From an uncultured Bacteroidales bacterium (GTDB lineage Bacteria > Bacteroidota > Bacteroidia > Bacteroidales > P3), in the NCBI GenBank assembly GCA_900317955.1, contig ONIP01000029.1, forward strand, positions 1 through 47,788: a stretch of DNA of 47,788 bases. Reading direction: 5' to 3'. The position numbers and the translations under genes are program-made. Below the pieces are notes generated by a model. That model made no database searches. It saw only the letters and a list, made by a program, of their open reading frames with translations, and had not been told where the DNA came from. Positions within the stretch are counted from its first letter, which is position 1. Each line of letters begins with the position of its first letter. Below are positions 1-7,075 of this stretch, piece after piece.

Positions 1-71
1 GCAGGAGGCTGGACGGCTACCGCCTTCTTGGCGAAGGCCTCCTGCAACACTTTAAATCTAAGATTACTCAT
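1..71 (-). CDS. N-terminal fragment, probable glutamine synthetase type III
   Basis: Only the first 23-24 codons are in the window; the gene runs off the left edge. An ATG at 71 on the minus strand opens a frame reading MSNLRFKVLQEAFAKKAV and onward. This resembles the start of the long type III glutamine synthetases (GlnN) of Bacteroidota, which condense ammonia and glutamate with ATP. The call rests on recollection of that N-terminus only; no catalytic motif is visible. It is divergent from the rubredoxin-rubrerythrin locus, with a roughly 200-bp AT-rich region between them in which no convincing TAnnTTTG box was seen. Confidence 0.5.
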   Translation of the reverse strand, partial: MSNLRFKVLQEAFAKKAVAVQPP

Positions 72-273
72 TGTTTGTAAATGATGGTTATATGATATTT
101 TGATATTATTTCCCAAGTACGGCAGGCAATAAAAAAATCATTTAACGGAACGACAATAATAATATTGTGTCTTGCATAAAAAAATGGCGGACCTAAATTC
201 CAGTTACAAGTGCAACACAATAATTCCGTACAATTATCGTTATACGAATGATTAATCCATAATGTCTTGAACA

Positions 274-935
274 ATGAAGAAATACAAATGCACCATTTGC
301 AAGTATGAGTACGACCCGGCACAGGGCGACCCCACACAGGGCATAGCCCCTGGAACACCTTTTGAGCAGCTGCCTGCCGACTGGAAATGTCCGCGCTGCA
401 AGCAGGGCAAGGACAAATTTGTGTCTGTTGAGGAGCCGAAACCTGCTAATCTGGCGAGAGCGAGGCCCGCAACAAGTACACCTACTTCGCCTCCAAGGCC
501 AAGAAGGAGGGCTTTGAGCAGATTGCCGCCCTCTTCCTGCAGACCGCTGAGAACGAGAAAGAGCACGCCAAGCTGTGGTTCAAGGAGCTGAACGGCATCG
601 GCACCACCGCCGAGAACCTGGCCGCTGCCGCCGCAGGCGAGAACTACGAGTGGACGGATATGTACGAAGGCTTTGCCCGCACCGCCGAGGCCGAGGGCTT
701 CCCCGAGCTGGCCGCCAAGTTCCGTGGCGTGGCCGCCATCGAGAAGCACCACGAAGAGCGTTACCGCGCCCTGCTGCACAACGTCGAGGCCAAAGAGGTC
801 TTTGCCAAGAGCGAAGTGAAGGTGTGGGAATGCCGCAACTGCGGCCATATCGTGGTCGGTACCAAGGCCCCCGAGGTCTGCCCCGTCTGCAACCACCCCC
901 AAGCCTACTTCGAAATCAACCAACAGAACTACTAA
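274..935 (+). pseudogene. Rubredoxin-rubrerythrin fusion, frame broken
   Basis: The ATG at 274 opens a complete rubredoxin domain of about 54 residues: CTIC near the start, the [15 protein letters not shown] core and a CPRC knuckle. A short linker ending KPANL follows at about 436-453. From about 453 coding continues in another frame as a rubrerythrin: [37 protein letters not shown], then a C-terminal rubredoxin-like knuckle pair CRNC and CPVC, stop at 935. Rubrerythrins are di-iron peroxidases that remove hydrogen peroxide in anaerobes. About four residues usually found between NL and GES are missing, so a small deletion (about 13 bases) probably broke the frame. It could be a real mutation or an assembly error. 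Both N-terminal knuckles have Lys where Gly normally follows the second Cys. Confidence 0.75.
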
Positions 936-957
936 TCGTCGTAAGCACAATAATATA

Positions 958-998
958 AAGAAAGCCGAGTCCTGTTGGTGGTCTCGGCTTTCTGTTTA
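958..998 (+). terminator. Rho-independent terminator after rubrerythrin
   Basis: The inverted repeat GAAAGCCGAG (960-969) and CTCGGCTTTC (983-992) encloses a 13-nt loop and is followed by a T-rich stretch. It lies 25 bases after the rubrerythrin stop. Confidence 0.75.
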
Positions 999-1162
999 TG
1001 CTTTTTTTGCGTCTGGAAGCTGTATAGTTTCAACATTTTCCTGTTATTCCATAGCAAGGGGCAAAAAGTGGTATTAGAGATATTCACTATAGATTATCTG
1101 TAGATACTGGCCTGTCAGAGTGAAGCGGCTTTTCTCTATTGTCAAGTTTGAGGCGTTATAGC

Positions 1163-1732
1163 CTAATCGTATTCTTCTCCTGACCAGTCTATTTTCTCGT
1201 TGGTTTCGGTGGTGTTTCCGCAGGTATCGATGCGGTAGGTTTTGCCGTCCAGTTCCACCAGTGCATAACAGCTTTCAAAGCCTTTCTCGAAGAAATCGGT
1301 GGCCATATCCCACTTGGCTGGGGTGAGCAGGTTGCCTTGTTTGTCAACAAATCCTATTTTCTCACCTACTCTTACCCATGCAAAGCCCTCATGAAACAAC
1401 CCCACATCGTCGTATTCAGGTTTTATGACAAATTTGCCCCTCCCGTCAATCCAACCATACTTGCCACCATGTTCCACTGCTGCCATCCCGTCGTGGAAAC
1501 CATACTTCTCACTTTCAAACTGGGGACGGATTACCAATTCTCCTGTTGTGTCGACATATCCAATTTTCCTGTCAATCTTCACGTAAGCCAGTCCCTCATG
1601 GAATGTACCGACCACCCCGTGATTGGCAATTAGCGAGTCCAATACTTTCCCTTCTGCCACTGTGCCATTCTTGCATGCCATCATCAATCCCATTGCGCAC
1701 ACCGCCACAACAAGCCAAAATACCTTATTCAT
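1163..1732 (-). CDS. WG-repeat lipoprotein
   Basis: The 189-residue product has a signal peptide with a lipobox-like end (GLMMAC, Cys at about residue 20), so it is probably lipid-anchored in the envelope. The mature part is made of WG-type repeats: FHEGLAYVKIDRKIGYVDTTG, FHDGMAAVEHGGKYGWIDGRG, FHEGFAWVRVGEKIGFVDKQG and a degenerate fourth copy. Each carries the aromatic-Gly-[YFW]-[VI]-D signature at spacing of about 35-45 residues. WG-repeat proteins are common in Bacteroidota; their ligand is generally unknown. It stands alone on the minus strand between plus-strand genes. No TAnnTTTG box was identified upstream. Confidence 0.8.
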   Translation of the reverse strand: MNKVFWLVVAVCAMGLMMACKNGTVAEGKVLDSLIANHGVVGTFHEGLAYVKIDRKIGYVDTTGELVIRPQFESEKYGFHDGMAAVEHGGKYGWIDGRGKFVIKPEYDDVGLFHEGFAWVRVGEKIGFVDKQGNLLTPAKWDMATDFFEKGFESCYALVELDGKTYRIDTCGNTTETNEKIDWSGEEYD

Positions 1733-1835
1733 AGTTCATGTCATTTGCCGTATAACGCCGAAATATCTAAAATATTTTCCGACACAATAAACCTACTACA
1801 TTCAACGTTACCCTATTGATTAATCACAACAAGCT

Positions 1836-2360
1836 ATGGACATTATTATCTACGGGTCATGCTATGGGACGGCACGTCAATATGCCGAGGAACTGGGTAA
1901 AAAGACAAATAATTCAGTCAAGTCATACAAAGACATCAGCCTTTTGGACGATTACAATACCATCGTTTACGTTGGTGCCCTATATGCCGGCGGGGTTCTG
2001 GGGATGAAAGAGACCTTTGGCAAGATGACAACAGTGCAAGGGAAACACATTATCATCGTCACTGTGGGGCTGGCAGACCCGACGGACACAAAGAACATCG
2101 AGAACATCCGAAACAACATGCAGCGACAACTCTTGCACTCGGTGTTCAAGCATGCCCATATCCATCACTTGCGGGGAGGTATAGATTACTCCCGTCTCAG
2201 CCTAAAGCACAAAACCATGATGTGGATGGTCTATATGAAAACCCGCAGGATTCCTGTAGAGGAACGCACTGCCGAAGTCAGAGCCATGATAGAGACATAT
2301 AACAAACAGGTGAACTTTGTTGACTTCAACAGCTTGGAACCAATCATCAACGACCTTTAG
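1836..2360 (+). CDS. Flavodoxin domain protein (HemG-like)
   Basis: The 174-residue protein has a flavodoxin fold. The N-terminus IIIYGSCYGTARQYAEEL is the FMN-phosphate loop of the Flavodoxin_5/HemG type; a hydrophobic strand (TIVYVGALYAGGVLG) and a second strand (HIIIVTVGLADP) follow. HemG-type proteins use FMN to oxidise protoporphyrinogen IX, but Bacteroidota and Clostridia carry many paralogues of unknown partner, and no heme genes lie nearby, so the substrate is left open. The ATG at 1836 sits directly before the first beta strand, and the length fits the family. A terminator follows the stop. Confidence 0.75.
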   Translation: MDIIIYGSCYGTARQYAEELGKKTNNSVKSYKDISLLDDYNTIVYVGALYAGGVLGMKETFGKMTTVQGKHIIIVTVGLADPTDTKNIENIRNNMQRQLLHSVFKHAHIHHLRGGIDYSRLSLKHKTMMWMVYMKTRRIPVEERTAEVRAMIETYNKQVNFVDFNSLEPIINDL

Positions 2361-2368
2361 AATTAGTT

Positions 2369-2407
2369 GAACCCAAATAGGTCGTTAGGCCGATTTGGGT
2401 TTATTTC
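2369..2407 (+). terminator. Rho-independent terminator after flavodoxin gene
   Basis: Inverted repeat AACCCAAAT (2370-2378) and ATTTGGGTT (2393-2401) with a 14-nt loop, followed by T-rich sequence. A related string (AAACCCAAATCGGTC) occurs near 4103 at the 5' end of the radical SAM gene. Confidence 0.65.
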
Positions 2408-2493
2408 AATGCCTTGACAGGCCATGCTCTGCCCGGCTTCATGTCGGGAGAATTTTCGATGTCGTCAGATATCAATTACTCGCTAACGGTTTT

Positions 2494-3150
2494 TCATCTC
2501 GTTTCTTCCACCAGACGGCGGCCAAGATTGTAGGCGGCATCGAGATCCATAGGGAACTGGGTACGGCGTTTCTCGGCCTTCCTTTCGGCGGGGATTCCCT
2601 CGGCATCGTAGCGACTGTAGTCATTGAACTGGTAGGTGTCGAAACTGTAAAGCACCTTCGTGGGACCGAACATCCCGAGTTGATAGGCATTCGTGTCCAT
2701 CAGGATGTGGTAGTTGTTGGCGCGATACACCTCTTCGTCGGGGCAGTTCATGGTGAAGATGGTTGCCGACCGCTTTGGCTTGTTGATTACAGGGTGGCGG
2801 AAGTCGGCGTAGTTCACTGCCGGAAAGATAAGCCTTTCCATGAATGCACGCAGCCCCGCCGTCGGGTATCCGCAATAGACAGGCGAGCCACACACCAGCA
2901 CATCGGCCTCAACGGCACGTTCCATGACGGGTTTCAGGTCGTCGGGGAAAGAGCAGACACCTTTCTTCCCTCCCTTGATTTTACAGGCGAAGCAGCTCAT
3001 GCAGCCTTTGTAGTTCAGGTTGCGGTCGTAGAGGTTGACCATTTCCACTTCGGCACCAGCCTCCTTGGCACCTTCCATCGCTTTCTGCAACAGCTGTGCA
3101 GTGTTGAAATTCTTACGGGGACTCCCGTTGATAAATAATGCTTTAACCAT
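2494..3150 (-). CDS. NADPH-dependent FMN reductase / iron-sulfur flavoprotein-like
   Basis: The 218-residue flavodoxin-fold protein begins VKALFINGSPRKNFNT, the FMN-phosphate loop of the FMN_red family. Residues 50-66 carry four cysteines (C50, C53, C56, C66; CX2CX2CX9C), the kind of cluster that binds Fe-S in Isf-type flavoproteins. The VLVCGSPVYCGYPTAGLRAFMERL segment is the second FMN-contacting region. Such proteins act as small cytosolic electron-transfer or quinone/nitro reductases; the physiological partner cannot be read here. The radical SAM gene is upstream on the same strand with about 40 bp between them, so the two may be co-transcribed. Confidence 0.8.
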   Translation of the reverse strand: MVKALFINGSPRKNFNTAQLLQKAMEGAKEAGAEVEMVNLYDRNLNYKGCMSCFACKIKGGKKGVCSFPDDLKPVMERAVEADVLVCGSPVYCGYPTAGLRAFMERLIFPAVNYADFRHPVINKPKRSATIFTMNCPDEEVYRANNYHILMDTNAYQLGMFGPTKVLYSFDTYQFNDYSRYDAEGIPAERKAEKRRTQFPMDLDAAYNLGRRLVEETR

Positions 3151-3189
3151 AACGAACTGATAAACGTCGAACTGCCGATAATATTGTGT

Positions 3190-4117
3190 TCACAGTCCTC
3201 GTTTAAGCTGTCGGCGGAGGGTCATGGCATCGATGTCGGCATGGTCGATGGCCTCCTGCAATGCGTCGAGAATCTGCTGTTTGCGGGGGAGGAATGGACC
3301 GCTGAGATGGAGCGACGAGGTGTGGTGAGTGTTCAATTCGCAGTCGCAGTCGAGCAGCAGAGAGGAAGGTGTGCAACTCCTGCATCAACTCGCGCTCGTC
3401 GAGGGGTGTGAACTCGCCGTGCTGTGCCTCCTCTAGGAGTGGAGTGCCGGGGAAGAGTGTCAGGCCACCTGTGCCTACAAGCATGGGTTTGCACTGGTTG
3501 AAGATTTTGGCAGAATTGACAGCATGCTCGTGGCTGTGTTCACGTCCTGCCACACCATTGAGGAAGGTCATCCAATAGGCGATGCCCGCCTCGTCCAGTT
3601 TGCGGCATTGTTCCAGGATGTCCTGCGAGGTGTAACCTTTGTTGATGCGTTGCAGAGTCCAGTCGTCGCCGCTCTCCACGCCCAGCGATATTTCGTTCAC
3701 ACCAATTTCTTTCAGATTATGGAGCTGCTCCACGGTCTTGTTTCGGATGTCATCAACGCGGGTGGCGGCATACATGTGTTCCAATTCGGGCAGGTACTTG
3801 CGGATAAGTTCCAACCGTGGCATCAATCGGTCGTAGCTCAAGGCCAGCGGATTGGCACTCAACAGCTGAATGGTTTTTGCGTGAGGGTCGGAGGCTTGCA
3901 GTTCGCGCAGGTCTTCCTCCAGCCACTCCATCGGCTGCATACGGAAGGGGGCGTCGCGGTACATGGTGCAGAACTTGCAGCTGTTGTGGGTGCAGCCCTG
4001 CGTGATTTGGATAAGCGGCCAGGTGGGCCAATAGGGGTTACGATAAACAGGTGTCGGATTGCAAATCCGCCACAACGGAGAGTCGACAAGTGATAAGGTT
4101 AAACCCAAATCGGTCAT
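3190..4117 (-). CDS. Radical SAM protein, 3' frameshift and altered 5' end
   Basis: The radical SAM core is clear: PLIQITQGCTHNSCKFCTMYR supplies a CX4CX2C-like cysteine cluster, with later LLSANPLAL, GVNEISLGVESGDD and TLFPGTPLLEEA segments. The uninterrupted frame stops at 3203, but its last 50 or so residues are Arg/Pro-rich nonsense. The neighbouring frame from about 3354 reads LLDCDCELNTHHTSS, LSGPFLPRKQQILDALQ and LKRGL, a sensible C-terminus ending with a stop at 3190-3192. A one-base shift near 3354-3366 (a GCAGCAG run) therefore probably broke the gene or the assembly. At the 5' end the codons just before PVYRNPYWP lie inside a 29-bp interspersed repeat (4051-4079), so the native start may have been lost; ATG 4117 is only the longest option. 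Substrate unknown. Confidence 0.7.
4051..4079 (+). repeat. REP-like hairpin repeat, copy 1
   Basis: This 29-bp sequence is identical to 6761-6789 beside the 6.2-kb transposase. It contains the palindrome GGATTGCAAATCC (5-bp stem, 3-nt loop). It overlaps the first codons of the radical SAM frame. Confidence 0.75.
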
Positions 4118-4291
4118 TTGGCCGACTTTTCAATCAGTCTCATCTTTATTATGTCAGTTTATGCCATAGCAGCATTTCTTTTGGAAGCTTATCCACATCC
4201 TCGTCACCGATGCCAACCAACGCGACTTCTACCACTGCATGACAACCAAATACCCTGTCTGAATTTTTTTATCCATTCCAAATATTCTGCG

Positions 4292-4299
4292 TATCTTTG
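4292..4299 (+). promoter_or_regulatory. Bacteroidota -7 promoter box
   Basis: TATCTTTG matches the TAnnTTTG consensus of Bacteroidota housekeeping promoters and lies 22 bases before the ATG of the 38-residue ORF. No clear -33 TTG was found. Confidence 0.5.
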
Positions 4300-4321
4300 C
4301 AACGAGATTTGAATTGAAAAA

Positions 4322-4438
4322 ATGGCTATTAACAACTCTAAACTAAATAACATCTGCATGGACGAAGAACTCTTCGTCGCCACCGAGCGCAATGCCAAAC
4401 TGCGCTACAAAGGCTACAAGAAACTCTCGGAGATGTAA
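4322..4438 (+). CDS. Small ORF, 38 residues, unknown
   Basis: ATG at 4322 and TAA at 4436-4438 encode a 38-residue hydrophilic, Lys/Asn-rich peptide that begins MAINNSKLNNICMDEELF and ends YKGYKKLSEM. It is not recognised. It has its own TATCTTTG box 22 bases upstream and a strong hairpin terminator 24 bases downstream, so it looks like a monocistronic unit. No signal peptide or membrane segment is visible. It may be a genuine small protein or the remnant of a larger gene in this repeat-affected region. Confidence 0.5.
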   Translation: MAINNSKLNNICMDEELFVATERNAKLRYKGYKKLSEM

Positions 4439-4459
4439 TCCTGCATCGACACACTAAAA

Positions 4460-4498
4460 GCAGAAAAGCGAGGCTGCTGGGTCTCGCTTTTCTTGTTA
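4460..4498 (+). terminator. Rho-independent terminator after small ORF
   Basis: Perfect 11-bp inverted repeat AGAAAAGCGAG (4462-4472) and CTCGCTTTTCT (4483-4493) with a 10-nt loop and T-rich tail. The A/T flanks would also let it serve the minus-strand cassette that ends at 4511. Confidence 0.75.
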
Positions 4499-4510
4499 GT
4501 GAGTTTCCTA

Positions 4511-4834
4511 CTATCTCTCAAAATATGCTTTGCATAAGGCTGGTACACTCGGAGCAAAAAAGAAGTCAGGAACAGATGGATCTGTGTATGTCGATGTCAT
4601 CCACGGACGTTCTGCCGTGTCAATGATATGACATATCTTTCCCCAATAAGTCTCATTGAAATCTCTTGTTCTTCCTTTACTCCCTGTAACATGAATGGTT
4701 TTCGTATTGGGACAGTTTGCAGTAATGAAACTACGTCCACCCAATGTAGGTACGGTCACTGGCGGGGTATTTACTCCAATCCAATTAACCATTACACTAA
4801 ATTCGACGGATGGAAATATTATCTTTTCAGCCAT
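4511..4834 (-). CDS. Hypothetical protein, 107 residues
   Basis: Not recognised. The product is soluble, with no signal peptide or membrane segment, and rich in Thr/Pro (VNTPPVTVPTLGG, ETYWGKICHIIDTAERPWMTS). It is the last gene of a tight three-gene minus-strand cassette (5716 to 4511); its ATG is 2 bases from the stop of the lipoprotein gene at 4837. The cassette's base composition is more AT-rich than the housekeeping genes in the window. Confidence 0.55.
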   Translation of the reverse strand: MAEKIIFPSVEFSVMVNWIGVNTPPVTVPTLGGRSFITANCPNTKTIHVTGSKGRTRDFNETYWGKICHIIDTAERPWMTSTYTDPSVPDFFFAPSVPALCKAYFER

Positions 4835-4836
4835 TG

Positions 4837-5241
4837 TTATTTTACTTTTTTGTAGGTGCCATCTATATCTAAACTAGGCATATTACTAGCAAATATTACA
4901 ATGTCACCGTTTGATTTCTTTCTTATTTTTCCAACAAATTCCCCAACTTTGTCATACATCTTGTTTCCTTTGATAGACACTGGCATATCAGCATAATTAA
5001 CAGTAAGAGTCCCACTATTCTGGCTTCCATATGTCATGAATAGGTAAACTTTATCATCTTGTCCATAGACACCTTTTTTCCACGAAGAATAAGATGGGAG
5101 GGTGACATCGTCTGCGCCGCTTACAACCCATAAAATGTCATCGCGATCGCATGCTATAGGGCAAAGAAATATCGCAGCAACCATACATACGATAAGGGTT
5201 TTACCCTTCTTCTTAAAATCTTTTTTTTCGTTGCTTTCCAT
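4837..5241 (-). CDS. Hypothetical lipoprotein, 134 residues
   Basis: A Lys-rich N-terminus (MESNEKKDFKKKGK) is followed by a hydrophobic stretch ending FLCPIAC, which reads as a signal peptide with a possible lipobox Cys near residue 31. The rest is a beta-rich domain (SGTLTVNYADMPVSIKGN, GDIVIFASNMPSLDIDG). No family recognised. The stop of the upstream membrane-protein gene is 7 bases away, indicating an operon. Envelope location is inferred from the signal only. Confidence 0.6.
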   Translation of the reverse strand: MESNEKKDFKKKGKTLIVCMVAAIFLCPIACDRDDILWVVSGADDVTLPSYSSWKKGVYGQDDKVYLFMTYGSQNSGTLTVNYADMPVSIKGNKMYDKVGEFVGKIRKKSNGDIVIFASNMPSLDIDGTYKKVK

Positions 5242-5248
5242 AGTACTG

Positions 5249-5716
5249 TTACTTTATCACATCATTAAAATCGTTAATTAAGTGCAAGGTGTCTCCAGAG
5301 AAATATTGCTTGCTGATTTTGTTCACCGAATTGTATCCAATGTAGAAACAAACAGCCAAAACAGCAAATAACAGAACCCCTGTTCCAAAATTGAAAATAA
5401 TCCAATAAAGAATACCAGCCCCAATAGCTATGGCAACTCCTAATCCAAAATTTGCAAAAAAGTTTTCCTGCTTAGAGCGGGCTTTTAAAGCAGTGTCAAT
5501 CTCGTTTTTGATATGATCTACATCATAGGTGCATTTAATGTTTTCCACAAAAGAAATGACTTTATCCCGCCATTCCCCTGTGTAGTTATTCTTCAGTTTG
5601 CTCAACGCATCAAATCCGAATGGGTTTTCCACTAACGTGAGCAACGTCTTTGGGTCATTAAGGTCAATCCGCCTAACTTCAGCCTCAATGTCTTCTTTTT
5701 TTGCCATAAGCAACAT
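5249..5716 (-). CDS. Small membrane protein, 155 residues
   Basis: Not recognised. The N-terminal 90 residues are soluble and charged. They are followed by two adjacent hydrophobic segments (LGVAIAIGAGILYWIIFNFG and GVLLFAVLAVCFYIGY, roughly residues 93-130) forming a membrane hairpin, then a short tail. First gene of the 5716-4511 cassette. The frame opens MLLMAKKED: the second ATG (5707) is also plausible. Directly upstream lies an in-frame 3' remnant of another gene, 2 bases before this frame starts. Confidence 0.55.
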   Translation of the reverse strand: MLLMAKKEDIEAEVRRIDLNDPKTLLTLVENPFGFDALSKLKNNYTGEWRDKVISFVENIKCTYDVDHIKNEIDTALKARSKQENFFANFGLGVAIAIGAGILYWIIFNFGTGVLLFAVLAVCFYIGYNSVNKISKQYFSGDTLHLINDFNDVIK

Positions 5717-5718
5717 CC

Positions 5719-5880
5719 CTAATACGTGCCGGGCGCAACTAATTTCGCTCGTCCAGTACCAAAGTTGAGCGGGTTACCATAACTCAAGAAGCGTGGTCCT
5801 GTATACCACTTCTTCTGACGGAGGTCGTGAGAATTACCTTGATATGTAGAAATGGGAACAGCCCACGCTAAACACGCGAA
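5719..5880 (-). pseudogene. 3' remnant of an unidentified gene
   Basis: On the minus strand an open stretch ends in TAG at 5719-5721 and reads coherently: AWAVPISTYQGNSHDLRQ, then KKWYTGPRFLSYGNPLNF, ending GTGRAKLVAPGTY. No start codon fits and a stop lies upstream near 5885, so it appears to be the surviving C-terminus of a larger protein. It directly precedes the 5716-4511 cassette. Function not recognised; a secreted or polymorphic protein tail is one guess. Confidence 0.3.
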
Positions 5881-6016
5881 CCGTCATACCTTCCTTGCAT
5901 ATCCTAGAAGTTTCTCACGTTTCCGTCAGCAAGAAAGGGCATAACGCCTCATGATTTCATCTTCGAAATCGGCTGCAAAAATACGAAATAATTTTGGATT
6001 GGAGAAAAAAAATCCT

Positions 6017-6067
6017 GTCGCGGCGGATGTTCTCTGTTGCCCCGTCGCGGCGGATGTTCTCAGTTGC
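6017..6067 (+). repeat. Tandem duplication, 27-bp period
   Basis: Two 24-bp copies (6017-6040 and 6044-6067) differ at one position. Each begins GTCGCGGCGGATGTTCTC. They lie between the gene remnant and the RAYT-associated hairpins; no function seen. Confidence 0.7.
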
Positions 6068-6069
6068 GG

Positions 6070-6113
6070 CAGATTAGTAATCTGACGCAAAATAATATGA
6101 GGATTTGCAATCC
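6070..6113 (+). repeat. RAYT-associated hairpins, left flank
   Basis: Two short palindromes, CAGATTAGTAATCTG (6070-6084) and GGATTTGCAATCC (6101-6113), each with a 3-nt loop, lie about 40-80 bp before the transposase. The second shares the GGATT stem with hairpins on the other side of the gene. Confidence 0.6.
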
Positions 6114-6151
6114 GTAATACAATAATCATTATCCGATTACGTTAATGAGTT

Positions 6152-6712
6152 ATGTATAACACATTAACTAAAGTAACCTACTTTATCACTCTGACAGTTG
6201 TCGATTGGGTTGATGTCTTTACCCGACCCATATATAAACACATTGTCATAGATTCACTTCGCTATTGCCAGGAAAACAAACGCCTGCGAATATATGCTTG
6301 GGTAATGATGAGCAACCACCTTCATCTGCTGGTTGATGTCAACGACGAAATGCCATACGAACAGGAACGACTTGAGTTGTCAAATATAATTAGGGATTTC
6401 ATAAAGTTCACAAGCAAGAAATTGGTAAACAGCATCGAGGACAATGTGCATGAAAGTAGAAAGGACTGGATGATGAACAGGTTTTGGTACGCAGGAGCCA
6501 ACGATAAAAAAATAAAAAACAATCGATTCTGGCAAGAAGGTTACTGTCTAGAGGAGATATTCTCGGAGGAATTTTTGCGTCAGAAAATCAACTACATCCA
6601 TCAGAATCCTGTCAGACAAGAGATTGTTAATTCACCAGAGCAATACAAATACAGCTCAGCGATAGACTATGCTGGGGAGAAAGGTTTGTTGGACGTTGCC
6701 GTTATTAAATAG
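6152..6712 (+). mobile_element. REP-associated tyrosine transposase (RAYT-like, Y1/HUH)
   Basis: The 186-residue protein has the Y1 transposase layout: an HUH-type motif in WVMMSNHLHLLVDV (H56, H58) and the likely catalytic tyrosine Y148 in INYIHQNPVRQ. The NHLHLLV and YIHQNPV signatures are typical of REP-associated transposases, which nick single-stranded DNA at hairpins. GGATT hairpins flank the gene: 6101-6113 on the left, 6736-6748 and 6766-6778 on the right, and an identical 29-bp repeat sits 2.7 kb away at 4051. The gene appears intact. A neighbouring lipoprotein gene is truncated at the right-hand repeat. Confidence 0.8.
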
Positions 6713-6735
6713 TATATTAATGATAAAATCAAAAC

Positions 6736-6748
6736 GGATTACAAATCC
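6736..6748 (+). repeat. RAYT-associated hairpin, right flank
   Basis: GGATTACAAATCC, a 5-bp stem with a 3-nt loop, with the same stem as 6101-6113 and 6766-6778. It lies 24 bp after the transposase stop. Confidence 0.6.
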
Positions 6749-6760
6749 TGATAGTAATAA

Positions 6761-6789
6761 GTGTCGGATTGCAAATCCGCCACAACGGA
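6761..6789 (+). repeat. REP-like hairpin repeat, copy 2
   Basis: 29 bp identical to 4051-4079, containing GGATTGCAAATCC. It forms the junction with a truncated lipoprotein gene on the minus strand. Confidence 0.75.
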
Positions 6790-6937
6790 CGGTGTCAAAC
6801 CCCTCGGGAAGGGTGACTTTGAGCGCAATTCCGCCTTCGGGACCATGCACCGTGTACTCCCGCGCCGCCGGCCTGCATGCCAGCAGCGCCCCTGCCCCCA
6901 TCAGCATCACAAACATACAAAAAACGTTCCGTATCAT
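6790..6937 (-). pseudogene. Truncated lipoprotein gene (5' fragment)
   Basis: ATG at 6937 opens a signal peptide (MIRNVFCMFVMLMGAGALLAC, lipobox Cys at residue 21), followed by a mature start REYTVHGPEGGIALKVTLPEGF. After about 49 codons the frame runs into the REP-like repeat at 6789 and then into the region behind the transposase. The YTV-x-GPEGG pattern is reminiscent of N-terminal domains of family 97 glycoside hydrolases, but the fragment is too short to be sure. The rest of the gene is not in the window, so the repeat junction looks like an insertion or deletion point. Confidence 0.55.
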
Positions 6938-7075
6938 ACAAAATCATATTAGTGAATAGTCTCGCTTATTGTGTACAAAGTGGCATGTTCCAACCGCCAT
7001 TTACCGCTGCAAAATTACACAATAAAATCCGATTAATACTCAATCGGATAAAAAAAGCCCGAACCGATTGTTAGG

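Noticed and set aside
2395..3138. 247-codon plus-strand ORF
   Set aside because: Antisense to the FMN reductase gene, which has clear flavin and cysteine motifs.
4118..4312. 64-codon plus-strand ORF starting beside the radical SAM gene
   Set aside because: No family resemblance and it runs across the promoter region of the 38-residue ORF.
5926..6129. 67-codon minus-strand ORF
   Set aside because: It runs across the tandem duplication and the RAYT hairpins; the coding pattern is just translated repeat sequence.
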